Positions 1-11,575 of a stretch of 64,000 nucleotides of DNA are shown here, in pieces. Each line of letters opens with the position of its first letter. The first letter of the stretch is position 1. Source of the stretch: Sipunculus nudus (Eukaryota; Annelida; Sipuncula; Golfingiida; Sipunculidae); contig CM049318.1 in the NCBI GenBank assembly GCA_026874595.1, positions 25,756,956 through 25,820,955 on the forward strand, given 5' to 3'. The translations under genes and the position numbers were made by a program. The notes beneath the pieces were generated by a model that ran no database searches, had not been told where the DNA came from, and was given only the letters and a program-made list of their open reading frames with translations.

Positions 1-384
1 TGAGAAAACTTTCCAAGATGGAAAACATGCCACATTGCTGACCTATCTCTTGAACCACTTCGGAGATATGAGTAATTTCCACCGAAAGCAAACGTAAGGA
101 TGGACGCCACACGATTACGATTGCAGATAGCGCCACCAGTTTTAATACAAAATGGAGGTATCCAAGATCAATGGACATGCTCAATTTGGCCTAATCTGTC
201 CATTAGTTTAGACTTATAATGCTCACAGTACTGTCAAGTGGCAATGATGGGTAATTAAAAGGCCCAAAAACAAGAAAAGGAGAGAAGGTGGCGCCACCTG
301 TCTTCCGCAGAAAAAAAAAGCTATCCAAGATTTTCGGTCAATTTGATTTTTGGACCAATCCGTGCATCCCTTATTGAGATATTT
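1..384. repeat. Dispersed repeat module R1 (partial)
   Basis: This stretch matches the repeat units at 42.96-43.98 kb: aaaactttccaagatgg, then ccacttcggagatatgag, a variant of gcaccaccagt and ccaagatc follow in the same order. A perfect GGTGGCGCCACC palindrome lies near 288. The module is cut by the window edge. No coding function is seen. Confidence 0.7.
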
Positions 385-970
385 ATGACTTTGTGTGAAT
401 TTCACCATATATTGCAATATTCAAGGTCAAGGCCGCTCTCATAGGAAAGGTCATGACCCCCATTTAAATATACATCATGCATTAACTCATGTCTATGTAT
501 ATGCATAATATGAAAGAAATCTGCCCAACAGTTCTTGACTAATAATGCTTACAGTACTGTCAAGTGGGAATCATGGGGGTATTGAGCGGCACGAAAACAA
601 GAAAAGGATAACAGGTGGCGCCACCAGTTTCGGTAAATGACAACACTTTCCAATATCTTCGGTCAAGTTGATTTTTGGATCAATCCATGCAAAATTTCTT
701 GAGATACTTAAGAATTTGTGTGATTTGCCCCCAAATGGAGCTATTCACGGTCAAGGTCACTCTCCTAGTACAGGTCATGACCACATTTTTAAATAGGCTT
801 CGTCCTTTCACCCATATCTATGCACATGTCAAATTTGGTAAAGATCCGTAAAATATATTTTGAGTTATCGCGTCCAAGCAAAATCTCTGCGGCAGCGGCG
901 GCGGCGGCGCCACCGTGCTTAAACCATAGTGTCCCGAATTTGCATGGGGATTCAATTAGTAGTGAACCTT
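385..970 (+). repeat. Dispersed repeat module R2, copy 1
   Basis: About 585 bp align along their whole length with 52215-52795. Shared landmarks in order are gcaatattcaaggtcaagg, the box aggtggcgccaccagtttc, a second AGGTCA-rich block, a CGG-rich run (gcggcggcggcgg type) and a terminal block like ggggata/ggggatt. Short reading frames here are by-products of the GGC run. The shared ends suggest one mobile or amplified module. Confidence 0.8.
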
Positions 971-1030
971 TCGCCTGGGCTTATGTCTTGACATGTTACA
1001 CGAATGTAGAGTTGTAGGTTGATGCTAGGG

Positions 1031-1085
<55 letters not shown>
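1031..1085. repeat. (TA)n microsatellite
   Basis: A nearly pure TA run, interrupted once by a C. Confidence 0.95.
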
Positions 1086-1088
<3 letters not shown>

Positions 1089-1091
1089 AGA

Positions 1092-1245
1092 CATGGGGTG
1101 ATTACTTGATAAATTTAATCGATTACGATTACTTTAAAAGTAAAAGATTACGATTACGATTACGATTACCAACATAATTACATGTAATCAATTACGATTA
1201 CGATTACTTTATGATTACTTCAAAAAGTAATCATGATTACATCCA
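1092..1245. repeat. GATTAC-type hexamer array
   Basis: The array holds repeated gattac/gattacgattac units and their complements gtaatc, in both orientations, with spacers. It is not a TTAGGG-type telomere repeat. Parts can fold back because gtaatc and gattac copies face each other. Confidence 0.75.
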
Positions 1246-1310
1246 TGATTATAAACCTTAATATTGTCAAAATCCAACACAAGCATTGCATATATATATA
1301 TATATTAGAG

Positions 1311-1530
1311 CCCTCCTCGGGCCGAAATGTAGAGCCCACACCCGCTCTGCAATACAAGCCTTCAGCCCGCAAGCGCCCCGAACCGCACCTCCTCGCAGTC
1401 TGTAAAACCCGCCCAGCACCGCCCTACTTCTACTAAGAAAATATTCACCCGCACTCGCCCCGTACATTAAGTTTTCAGCCCGCATCTGCCCCGGACTTTC
1501 ACCAAAATTCAAGCCCGCATACAACCCGCA
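1311..1530. repeat. Degenerate GC-rich CCCGCA repeat
   Basis: A GC-rich island in AT-rich surroundings, built of irregular copies of agcccgca/gcccgc (GCGGGCT on the minus strand). A 90-residue minus-strand frame crosses it, but its composition follows the repeat, so I do not call it a gene. Confidence 0.55.
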
Positions 1531-2165
1531 AACAAACATACATAAACAAACGCAAGGAAAACAAACAAAAAATCAAAACGTCTAAAAACATATGATTTAT
1601 GTAATATAATATCATAAATATTATATAGCTATATATGTGTTATATATATGTGTGTGTGTGTGTGTGAGTGTGTTTATAATCATTTCTTAAGCCAGGGGTG
1701 AGCTGTACCCCTGGCTACGCCTCTGGAATAAGGTCGAATGCCCAGTACTTGTCTCTGAGTGACCGTGTCCGTGGCTATCTATAACGTGGCTCCTGCACAT
1801 TGTTACCCTAACCCTTGAACACATTTTCATAATAATTCGTTTATAACGTTATGGGGAATTTACTCTCAGATTTACCGATGACCAACAAACAAACCACCGG
1901 CGATGAAAGACGTAATACATGTTGTTGGAGAAAAGGGAGTTATTGCATCACCAAAAGTAAAAATGTTTAAAGGGGTAATTGCAATTAGTATCTTCTTAAC
2001 CATATGATGCTATAACGGTCAACATGCAACTTTGCCAAATCAATTTTCACTGCTACTTGCGAGTCACCATTTTACTTATAAAAATGCATATTAATGAAAC
2101 AAATGAAACCACCACTTTTTTTAGGTGACCAACTCCAATTTTAATGTTAGTTTAATTCGTATATA
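1531..2165. other. No gene recognised
   Basis: AT-rich sequence with a short (GT)n near 1648-1668 and an inverted motif around 1690-1727 (ccaggggtgagctgtacccctgg). I see nothing else that can be named. Confidence 0.6.
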
Positions 2166-2507
2166 TACATCTGTAGAATTCCATTATAATTTCGGACTAC
2201 TCGACAGGGCAGTATAGCATGCTTCCTCTTATTTTATGTCCTGGTGTTAACCAGGTCTGGTTACAACTGCACCTGCGGGAACTGGGTGTGTTATCTTCCT
2301 CATTGCTTGGTGATACCACCGAAGATCCCCAGAAATTAGCACTCTTTTGTCAGTGAAGCACGGCCGTTGACACGAACTTCCCAAAACGCTGACGGAGGGC
2401 TGTTGGCAGTGGCCGACCTTGAAAAATATCACCGCCCCGGATGAGATTCGAACTCACGATCTGCCCGCTTTAAGTCTGTGCTCTGCCACTGAGCCACAGA
2501 AGCCGGT
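2166..2507 (-). mobile_element. tRNA-derived SINE, copy 1
   Basis: On the minus strand the element starts with a tRNA-like head. An A box TGGCTCAGTGG lies at 2486-2496 and a B box GAGTTCGAATC at 2445-2455, the usual internal RNA polymerase III promoter. The body continues to about 2166 and matches the copy at 9250-9594 in the same order: conserved blocks around aaccaggtntggt, gggtgtg, a ccgac block and acatctg..agttccatt. The head is not a functional tRNA because the stem halves are imperfect and no clean cloverleaf closes. Transposition would depend on a LINE partner. Neighbours are repeats only. Confidence 0.75.
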
Positions 2508-2619
2508 GAAACGACTGTGTAATAGAAACAATTAATGCGTTCTAAATCAGCAAGCGTACACATATTAGTTAAGACTGATATTTATTAATCAATAACTGTC
2601 GCGCATTTACAGCATTATC
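2508..2619. other. Spacer, nothing recognised
   Basis: Short AT-rich spacer between the SINE and the duplicated TRIM flank. Confidence 0.5.
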
Positions 2620-3300
2620 AAATCCATAAAAGGTACAATACTTTACCCTCCTTTGTCTTTCAACATTTTTTCCCCAAAAAATAGTTTCGTTGAATATCTG
2701 TAGAGTGTTGGGCGAACACGTAAGGAACAACCCATTAGATTTTGGGGGTTATCCGGATCACTATAATAAAATTTACCTCAAAGGATTGTCTCTCTTTTGT
2801 TACAGCTCTTTCAAAATAATAGAATTATTGGTCGCACTTCGCTGGTTGCTTTGTTCTGGAGGCGACCTGGGGCAGAACCGTGACAGGTTTGTAAAATCCC
2901 ACACCCAATAACTGATATCTGTTATTGGTTCAGACCCATTTTAAGATGGGTCAGGCCTAATAATTGATCTACAATATCACCTTGAAACAATATCCCTATG
3001 TTCATTTTTACTGATAATGATATTTTATATAATCTTTAATCTCAAAAATAAAAATAGGCACACATTTAAATTGATTTAAATTTATTTTAAAAATTATAAA
3101 ATCAATATTCAAGGTACAGAACCTTGCAGGTTTTTAAATTTCCACTCATCAGCTACTTTCTACATATAATACAGTAAAATATACAAATCATAATACTCGG
3201 GGAGTAAAAGGGACACTATCATCTTTTTATCAATTTTTAATTCAAAGCTGTAAGCATGCATCGGTAGATCATGATCGGATATTGGGTCTGACCCATATTA
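2620..3300. repeat. TRIM duplication unit 1, distal 3' flank (block A)
   Basis: This block is repeated at 19620-20900 and at 35400-38045 in the same position relative to each TRIM gene. Shared landmarks are gtctttca, agtttcgtt, a ttatccggatca-like site, caaaggatt, tctcttt and the pair of cccattttaagatgggtc-like inverted words. It shows that the TRIM copies arose by duplication of a unit larger than the gene. Confidence 0.8.
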
Positions 3301-3385
3301 ACATGGGTTGCCAATCTTAAGAAGGCTCACGTCGGAAGATGGCGCCCGATATCACTTCACTGGTGAGGCCGTTTTTATATGCACC

Positions 3386-3387
<2 letters not shown>

Positions 3388-3477
<90 letters not shown>

Positions 3478-3478
3478 G
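3388..3478. repeat. (TA)n microsatellite
   Basis: Long TA run with one G; the frames across it are meaningless YI repeats. Confidence 0.95.
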
Positions 3479-3597
3479 CGTGTGTGTCTGTCCATAGTAT
3501 AAATCCCTATTCAGGGTAAGATCTCCAGGAAATATATATATAATGTTTAACAATGGTGACTAAATCCGCATTCACGCTGAGTATATGCGCACATGGG

Positions 3598-3600
<3 letters not shown>

Positions 3601-3634
<34 letters not shown>
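3601..3634. repeat. (TA)n microsatellite downstream of TRIM copy 1
   Basis: It sits at the same place, and before the same aataacat motif, as the TA runs at 21432-21511 and 38872-38928. These are three orthologous-by-duplication microsatellites of different length. Confidence 0.9.
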
Positions 3635-3636
<2 letters not shown>

Positions 3637-4078
3637 TAATGATAATAACATTATAACATATGATTAACACTAAAAAAAATAAACATGACTATTTCATGAT
3701 AAAATTTCATTCCACTAAGGCCTTTACTAGATCACCTGAATATATCAATATATAGTTACTTGTGCTTACTCAAGCAGTAATAAGTCTAGATCCCTTCATG
3801 CGAGCGGTTTTGTTTTTTTTTTTTTTTTTTTTTGTCCCATATCCCATATCGGTGATTCTACGATTTTAATCACATTTAAAATTCGAATTCGAATTATCTA
3901 CAGTATTTCTGAACATTCTGAATTATTATTTATTCGATCAAAAATTTAAGTACCATATACTTCTTCACCTGTATTCAAAGTTTATTAAAAATTGCTCATA
4001 CAGATCTTAAATGGAAGTGACATTTCACGACAGACTCTCCGGTTGGAGCACGCACGAGAAACGTATAGAGCCAGCAAG
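3635..4078 (-). other. 3' flank of TRIM copy 1
   Basis: Conserved with the flanks of the other two copies (blocks tatatagtt, cttgtg, agtaataagtctagatccct, then a T run). On the minus strand AATAAA-like words occur near 3980 and 3930, about 100-150 bp past the stop, and could serve polyadenylation. Confidence 0.5.
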
Positions 4079-5899
4079 TCAGGGTGAGAACCTGTACAAT
4101 TTTACAGTCGCACCAAAAATATTTTCCACAACCCACAGATAAGGATATTTGAAAACGATATCTCTTGGAAAGATAAATCCTGTGAGAAGGTTCCTGACAA
4201 AAGTACCGTCCATTTTATATTCTACAATTCTATGGTTACAGAAGTCCGCCACCAGCAGGTGTCCGTTACTCATCCTGCTGATTCCTTCTGGGCCATGAAG
4301 TAAACCATCCTCACTCCCGTGTCCCCCGAATCTGGTCAGTACAGAACCAGCTTCATCACAGATGATCACCTCGTTAGTATCCCTGGTGGTAATGACCAGC
4401 TTAGTTATCCCGCCGTGACGTATCTTCAGTAAATCACTTAAATTATTACAACCCTCAAAAGTTAACGCTTCCCTACAGCAAGAATCACAGAGAGAGCGTT
4501 TGGTGATTGTCCTGGGGGTAAGAATAAAAACATTATCACCGGAGACTGCTATCCCACGAGGTTCTGATATCGGAGGTTTCATGTTATGTCTTACTGAAGA
4601 ACCATTCTGTTTTAATCGAGTCACGGTACCTCCGTTTTTACTGATGACGTAAACGTCATCGCCGTCTACACAAGCGGCTTTACCGTCATCATGTAGCCGT
4701 GTCTTTGTACCGTCCTTGCACACTTTGTTAACAGGTCCGCCATTAGAATTACAGACAATAACGTCTCCTTCAGGCGTTCCACAGAGAAGCCGGGGGCCAT
4801 GTATGTCTTGGTTTTTACCACAGTTTATCTTTAATACATTCACAGGGGGCGCTGGTGTATCAGGTAGAGCAGTAACATTCGGTATCCCACATACAACTGT
4901 ACAGTTAACTAACGCGTCTAGTGCTTTATCTGCGTTTTGTAGTTGACACTGACTTAACGATATAGAATAAGTCTCTGGTACTGAAGATAAGGAAGTTCTG
5001 AGTTGAGTACACATCTGCTCATCCGGGACCTCAGCTGACCGTAACTTGTCTAGAACGTCACCATCGTTTTCTTCCAGAAGGCCATTTCCGTTTAAGATGG
5101 CGGCTGACGCCCGTTTACTGTGAGCTTCGTATTCGTTGAATACAGCGTCTACCTTGGCTTTACACAGTGTTTCGTGACCCGCTATCTCCTTCTCCAGTCT
5201 TTGGATCTCTCTCTTTATCATATCAAGTGTTCTTTTCATGTCTTCTATACACTGGAATTGTTGAATATATTTTCGTTTTTCGGTCACCTCCAGGTTTCCT
5301 GATCTTACTAGCTCCTCTAACTCTCCAGAACATTCTCTCACTTTCTCTTTAATCATCTTTATTCCGGTGGCCATATCTTGAAGTGAGTGGTCCTTGTGCA
5401 AGTCTCCATCAACACAGTGTAAACAAACTCCACACAAACAAGTTGTACACACGCCTTGAATTGCCGCCCCATGTAGCTCGCATATACTTTCGGTAAACAC
5501 GTGAGATGCGAACATAGGTAACTTCTTGTGTTTATCGCTACAATCTTTACATAAAATTACAGAACACATCAAGCATGCGGCTTTTCCTTCCTTCTCCTTG
5601 CATAAATGACAAGATATGATTTTCGATTCCTTTTTGAAATAATCAGCAAACTGCTGAACATTAATATCCATGGGTAAACTTGAGACGTCTCCAGATGGTA
5701 GTGCCGACTTCGTCCGGCAGGTTGGGCACTCTACCTGTGTCTTGGCACAGTGTCCCTCAGCGTGACGTTTCTCGTGCCATTTCTTTAGACAGTCGTTACA
5801 GAATGAATGTAGGCATGGCAAACCTCTCGGCTGTCGTCCTTCCTTGTTGTTGAAACAAATGGAGCATCTGAACGGTGAGGACTCATCGGGTGTTGCCAT
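4079..5899 (-). CDS. TRIM-type RING/B-box protein with NHL-like C-terminus, copy 1 (intact)
   Basis: Probable cytoplasmic E3 ubiquitin ligase. Counting from the chosen start, a C3HC4 RING uses C12, C15, C29, H31, C34, C37, C58 and C61. Two B-boxes follow (C97 to H133, and C140-H143-C151-C154-C159-C162-H168-H171), then a long charged coiled coil (about 175-280) and a repeat-rich C-terminal half ending in an NHL-like segment with the words LLVAD and NHRIVEY. About 606 residues in a single exon, a normal TRIM length. I chose 5899 because its context is accATGG and this Met-Ala-Thr start is conserved in all three copies; an upstream in-frame ATG at 5932 is possible. In TRIM-NHL relatives the propeller binds RNA or protein substrates; the target here is unknown. 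Same strand as the copies at 21.9 and 39.4 kb. Confidence 0.9.
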   Translation of the reverse strand: MATPDESSPFRCSICFNNKEGRQPRGLPCLHSFCNDCLKKWHEKRHAEGHCAKTQVECPTCRTKSALPSGDVSSLPMDINVQQFADYFKKESKIISCHLCKEKEGKAACLMCSVILCKDCSDKHKKLPMFASHVFTESICELHGAAIQGVCTTCLCGVCLHCVDGDLHKDHSLQDMATGIKMIKEKVRECSGELEELVRSGNLEVTEKRKYIQQFQCIEDMKRTLDMIKREIQRLEKEIAGHETLCKAKVDAVFNEYEAHSKRASAAILNGNGLLEENDGDVLDKLRSAEVPDEQMCTQLRTSLSSVPETYSISLSQCQLQNADKALDALVNCTVVCGIPNVTALPDTPAPPVNVLKINCGKNQDIHGPRLLCGTPEGDVIVCNSNGGPVNKVCKDGTKTRLHDDGKAACVDGDDVYVISKNGGTVTRLKQNGSSVRHNMKPPISEPRGIAVSGDNVFILTPRTITKRSLCDSCCREALTFEGCNNLSDLLKIRHGGITKLVITTRDTNEVIICDEAGSVLTRFGGHGSEDGLLHGPEGISRMSNGHLLVADFCNHRIVEYKMDGTFVRNLLTGFIFPRDIVFKYPYLWVVENIFGATVKLYRFSP

Positions 5900-5961
5900 G
5901 GTATCTGGGTATTTGAATATATTTAAAGCCATGCATATATTAAAATTTAAAATACAGACTG

Positions 5962-5963
<2 letters not shown>

Positions 5964-6012
<49 letters not shown>
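5964..6012. repeat. (TA)n microsatellite upstream of TRIM copy 1
   Basis: Pure TA run about 65 bp before the chosen TRIM start. The same junction of TA run and block B recurs at 32969-33024. Confidence 0.95.
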
Positions 6013-6015
<3 letters not shown>

Positions 6016-6590
6016 AAACATATATACTGACGAGAGAAATCTTCAGTTTCCATGGCTTTTATACGACTCATTTAAATATGTTACATGTTTTATATGTTAT
6101 TGCACATAAGGTTTACCTAAGCTCGGACTTTCTAACGTTCAGGTGACATGGCGGAAGTTGATTTGGAAACCTTGGAGGACCAGCTATTATATTTAAATCA
6201 AACATGGCTATACCATAGCATTTATATACGTTTCATCACCAGCAGTCAATTGGAGTTACTCTTAACACTGTATGTTATAGCATATTATGTATTAATACAC
6301 ATGACCACATACCTGTTTGGTGCCACCAAGGTCTAAGCGAACATGGTGTAAACTGTCACCTGATCACATATATCACATTATATCCTATATTTAGACTAGA
6401 ACGTATCACCACAGTCCAAAGTGAAGGCCGCGCCAGGATATGAATGTAAACATTATTGAACAGCTGGCTGGTGCGTGGTCACGTGACACGAGCAATATAA
6501 AAAAGCATAAAAAACCATTAGTGCCGCCACCCAGCAGGGACTGGTGTAACAAGTTCCCATTATAAGGTCTTGTCTAATTCAGCCCACATT
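6013..6590. repeat. TRIM upstream flank (block B), copy 1
   Basis: About 580 bp are repeated at 33025-33600, where no TRIM gene is attached. Shared words include gttattgcaca, ggtgacatggcgg/ggtcacatggcgg, gtttcatcacca, cctgtttggtgccac, taagcgaaca, cctgatcacatatatcaca and cacagtccaaagt. A plus-strand ATG (6148) opens a 62-residue frame whose first ten codons resemble those at 33142. This could be a divergent first exon or chance. Confidence 0.75.
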
Positions 6591-9249
6591 AATTTTTTAT
6601 TAGGCATTAACACCATGTACATTTTCATATTTTTTTTTCTTTCGTTGATCAAAACTGTACTTTGAAATATTTATTATACATAATATTTCCATTATCATGG
6701 CAACAAGAGCTCCACTCAGTGGAAGATAGTCACAGGTACAGTCTGGGTTAAAAGAATCATTAATATTCAAGTTTAACCATTCACCTTCTAGGGTATGACC
6801 CAGAAAACTAAGACCAGTATATGAGCAATGAAACTCCCAACTCACATCTGCCTTCGCATTCCCATCACTGGATATGGATTGATTATGCTTACTGTTATGT
6901 TCTTCTTGAATTGCTCGGTAATCAGAGGCGACAATATAGGGGGGATGGGAGGTATATATACCCCCCCCCCCACACTTTTTGGCAAGGGGGGGGGGGATGG
7001 TCAATGTAATCATCCCCCCACTTTTCAGAGAATTATATTATAATATTGCAAATGAAATATATTAATAAATAGAATTAAAGACTTTTGATCCATTTACTAG
7101 ACAATTAATCAATGTTATATCTAAACCTTGCTTAGAATTCACAAAATAACTTATTTTCTAAAACATAATTATTTGAAATATGATTAAGTATATATATAAT
7201 AATAATTATATATATGTATGTATATAGTTGAATATGTCCTTCGGCGATGCTGAAAAAGGTATATATATATGTGTGTGTGTGTCTATATATGTATATATAT
7301 ATATATATAATATAATATAATATATACAAAGTCATCCCCCCCCCCCCCCACCCTGGAAGAAAAATTGACGCCACTGTCAGTAATCACTGGACATTATGCA
7401 ATTGTCTCTACAAATAGAATGTTTTTAAAGCTATTTTTATAAATAGCAACCTTTAATAACACCGAGAAGTTTGATTCTAGTGCAACATTATGGTTTACAT
7501 GTCTGAACTATTATAAATCGAGCCTGGGTATTGATAATTCTGACGGCACGGCCTTTAGCCCCGCCCCCCTTAACGACGCCCAACATTTGTGTACTAGCGG
7601 GCACCTGTTCTCAACAGACGATAACATGGCGGCGGCAAGTGACTCGCTTGCACATATATATCCCTGAGAACATATCATTTTCGTCTTTGCCTGGAAACCT
7701 CATCTTGTCACAGAACACTTAAAAGAAAGGCACAGAGGTATGTGCATGATATCAAAATGTAGGAATATATCGGGAGCGTTGCCCTCTGAGTAACAACCTG
7801 GTGATGCAGGGCGTTCTGTGCGGAAGGATGGGACGCCTCTTGCCTTGGTGCAAGGCTGAGAATTGCACACCGGTGTACCCGGCCATACTCAGCCTTGAAT
7901 ATGTTCTTATGAAATATCTTAGCGATCCTTCTGATATATCAAAAGGAACGAATAGAAGAGTCATTAAGAATAAGATGTACCTTTATATCATTTATTGATA
8001 AGTTTCCATATATGTGGAGTGTCCTGGTCATGTTATATATGATACAACAGCATTTTATTATGAAGAAGAGAGCAGAAGACCGTCACTGACACAGTCATGT
8101 TGCTGAGGCATGAATTCTTGTCACCCATGGCCTGACCTGTGACCTGATCTCTGGTGTACAAGAGTAATTGATTGCTTATAAATCTATTCCAAAGCATCTT
8201 AGTTAATGAATAATTCTTGAGAGTGAATAAAAATATATGGCTACAATAAGTCCTTTATAGCTATATCTTTTAAGGTTTCAACAAATTTACCGATGTAAAT
8301 TGTGGAAAAAGTATTCACTATACTTTATTTGGGACAATAATTATAGGACAATTTTGTCACATGACCTTGTCATGTGCCAAAAGATGGACATGACAGCCTG
8401 GCAGGCCACAGACAAACAACAGGATTAAAAACGTACTCCTACAACATTTAATTTTGCGCCAGAACAATTTAATATTCATTATTGGTAAGAAATTGGCTTA
8501 TTTGCCTCCATTTTCTCCTTTTATTTTGCAAATATCTCAATATGTACCCTTGCTACGCTTTTCCATTAGAGGATACCTATAATTGAAATCTCATTTCAGT
8601 AATTAACCCATAACAAGGACGCCTCAGGCCTCACAGACACAGTCTTCAGATCGAACTCGAGGACAACAGAATAACTGAGCCACTTACCTCCTGTAAAGCA
8701 GAGTAAGATTAATTTACATAATTTACATAATTTACATTTTTTTTCTAATCATATCATATAATTTTCACTTGTTAATAATGACCATGAGTTTTACTGACAG
8801 TACGGCACGGAAATCCATAACATGACAGACCTCGATTGTTTGTAAGCAAAGTGATGCCATGTGACTCGCGGCTCAACGTCAAAACAGTGCCCTTTGATCA
8901 GAAAGGAAGGGTTTTAACATGCTGTTTTTGCCTTAAAATATTACAATAAAATAATAAGGCATATAATTATTAATTCACAGCAGAAATAAATTTATTTCCT
9001 TTACTCTATAGCTACTTGAATTAATTCTAACTATAAATATAATATATATTTAGGACTATGACCGTGTTATTAATACATTATTAATAATAAATTAATTATG
9101 TAATAATAATTAATTATTATAGGCCTATTATTATTAGAAGGGCAGAGTGTGTATGCTGAGGAATTATACACTTTTTTTATTCATTTTTTTTTTTAATATT
9201 TTTAACATTTTTTATGGTGGAGGGAACCGCCTCTATTTTTAATGCTTTG
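6591..9249. other. Long stretch without a recognised gene
   Basis: It contains poly-C and poly-G runs around 6935-7020 and 7334-7350, short TA/GT tracts near 7190-7320, and AT-rich sequence up to 9249. Small frames in it are short, unrelated to anything I recognise, and many cross the simple repeats. A cacATGGCGGCGG-like start near 7625 stops after about a dozen codons. Confidence 0.5.
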
Positions 9250-9594
9250 CTTAACTAAGTACATGTACATCTGCATAGTTCCATTCCGGTTTCGGACAAC
9301 GTGACCGATTATAACCGATTTTTTCCTGGCGTCAACCAGGTTTGGTATACCACTCCTGCGGGCCCTGGGTGTGCGAGCCCATGACTGGGTTATTACACCG
9401 AGGAACCCCCGAAAGGCGCACTCGTTGGTGAGTGAAACACGACTGATGGGCACAATGTCCCATATTAAGCCTGCAGAGCGCTCCCCCTGGGTGGAGGCCG
9501 ACCGTGAAAATGTCACCTCCTCGGTTGAGTTTCGAACGGACGATCCCCCGGGGTTGAGGCCTGTGCTCTACCCCTGAGCCACAGAAGTCGGTAG
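9250..9594 (-). mobile_element. tRNA-derived SINE, copy 2
   Basis: Second member of the SINE family seen at 2166-2507, in the same orientation. The minus-strand A box TGGCTCAGGGG is at 9571-9581 and the B box CCGTTCGAAAC at 9529-9539. The body repeats the aaccaggt, gggtgtg, ccgacc and acatctg-agttccatt blocks. The flanks differ from copy 1, so it is an independent insertion and not part of the TRIM duplication. The inferred RNA would be about 345 nt. Confidence 0.78.
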
Positions 9595-10150
9595 GAATTA
9601 TAAACTTATTCTCTAAGTTTAAATATTTTGTATAATGTCAGATCAAATGGGCACTGCTCCTATCTTGTGGGCCTCATTTAATTCCTCCATTGGTCTTAAT
9701 TCCACTACTTTACAAGTATTCCTGCTGAGCTTAGCAGCACGAGCATACCTCATGTTGTACTTGGAGGCAGGTTGGACCCTGGGCTAAAAAGGGTGGCAGA
9801 CGGTCCAGGTGAAGAAAACCAGTGATCTGCCAAATGGACCCCCACTAGTGTAAATTATCTTAAAATAATTGCTCCACTCTCACGCTTTAAAGGATTGTAA
9901 AAATAATCTGATGCATGTTTTCAAATAAACTGTATATTTAAATGATATCCACTCACTTGCTTCAGATGTATTACATGCCAAATAACAGAGAAAAAAATAA
10001 ACTGTTATATTTTAATTTATTTTTTTTAGTTATTTTTAACTCGTCTGATGACCTCTGATGGTATATCAGTTCTAACATTCTTGCCCTTTTGGCCTGGACG
10101 GGGGTGGGGAATCAACACTGATTGACAGTCAGTATAGAGATGCCCCATAG
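9595..10150. other. No gene recognised
   Basis: Unique-looking AT-rich sequence; nothing supportable seen. Confidence 0.5.
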
Positions 10151-10382
10151 CCAATCACAGGCAGCTAGGGACTTCGCCCTCTGCCCCTCTGGGATAAAAC
10201 CCCCTTGCCCTGGCAATTCCAGTCTCTCTTGGATCATCGAGCAGTGGACCCCTATGCCTGCCCTCTGTGGCAGGCAGAGGGTACATGGCTTCTTTTTCAC
10301 CTTGGGGTTGGTTTTACGACAGTGTCGGCTACCCAGGTGAAGAGCCACCCACTACCAAAGAGCAGTCCTTTTATCTAGTCTG
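10151..10382 (+). promoter_or_regulatory. Candidate polymerase II promoter and first non-coding exon
   Basis: A CCAATCA box (10151-10157) is followed by a TATA-like gataaaa (10193-10199). The start would lie near 10222-10230, and a strong splice donor, tg|gtaagtat, sits at 10382/10383. The spacing CCAAT-TATA-start is that of a textbook core promoter. GC content is higher than in the flanks. Acceptors follow at 10951 (ctgctttgcag) and 11540 (tttttttcag), the latter 35 bp before the ATG of the next entry. This is inference from motifs; no transcript evidence. Confidence 0.4.
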
Positions 10383-11540
10383 GTAAGTATCTTTCTGTTT
10401 CATTTATAAGTTTAGATATTAATATGCAGTCCTGATATTTTGAAGGTTTAGGTTTAAGTTTTATTCCAGTAAGAAATTGTTATTTTATCTCTTTAAATTG
10501 TGCGAGTGCATGTTGCCCAAGCCCAATTTCCTCCCAGAATAAATAAGCAGCTACAAGATGTTTCAATCTGCCACACACCCCGAATACGAATACTATATGG
10601 CTTGAATACCAAGTAACAGGTAAAAAAGATCATTTGGCTCACACAAACTAGATTGACATAGTGGATGCCAGTGCATACTTTCCTTGCTTCTCATTACCTG
10701 TATGGTATTTACCAGAAATTCATTTTATCATTATTATGATGAAAATATATCTTATGTAAATGTCATACGTGACCATATATTTTATAATTTGCTAATAATA
10801 TGTGCCTGGTATATTGAAGTCTGAAACAATTAAAAGTTGCAATATAAATATGTATAATTCTGGACCCCCCTTGAAAATATGGTCCCATGTCTATGATTCC
10901 TGATGCTAGTCCTGCAATTTTATATCTTAAGCTTTAACATCTGCTTTGCAGCTGCAACAAGCAGAACCAAACCCAGAGATTGAAGGATGTGGGAATCTGA
11001 ACCTGCCCCTGGCCTCCCATAACACTTCATGAACAGAACTAGCATTTAAACGGGGGTTACAGTGACATACAGCCAGAAGATCTGTGTCACAAATTCAATT
11101 ATTAGATAATATTTAACTAATATTCAAGACCAAACATATGTAATATGTTTATTTTGTAAAAACCAGCGATACACTGTCATCTAAATAGTGATGTTATAAT
11201 GTATATTGGCATAAACAGACTCAAGAAAGGAGAATAAAATTATGAGTCTATAACAGACAATACTGTGTATTAATTGCTGATTCAGAATAAATTCATGTGT
11301 TCATTAAAACAGTATTTTCTCTTCAATGAACTCTTGAAATGAACATTGGGTGTATGTCCAAGTTTTATCACAATCTCATAATCTAGAATGCCAAACGAGA
11401 GACCAGGCTGCATCCTCACTATGGAAATTCTCTTGACATGACAGAGTCAGACTCACAACTTCTACCTTCTCCCTTGTATATCTTGTATATATTGACAATT
11501 TACACCAAATTATAAATTTCATTGCAAACCTTTTTTTCAG
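10383..11540 (+). other. Candidate intron region
   Basis: Bounded by gtaagt at 10383 and a T-rich acceptor ending at 11540. A second acceptor at 10951 could add a middle exon, but I see no good donor after it. No other feature found. Confidence 0.3.
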
Positions 11541-11575
11541 TGAAAATAAAGATATCCATGTAGCTTCGTTACATC

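Noticed and set aside
1267-1539. 90-residue minus-strand gene
   Set aside because: Its composition follows the GC-rich CCCGCA repeat and it runs into a TA tract.
2440-2507. Functional tRNA gene
   Set aside because: A and B boxes are present, but stems are imperfect and the body continues into a repeated SINE tail.
3308-3553. Small frames with long YIYI runs, here and at other TA tracts
   Set aside because: They translate (TA)n on both strands and carry no gene information.
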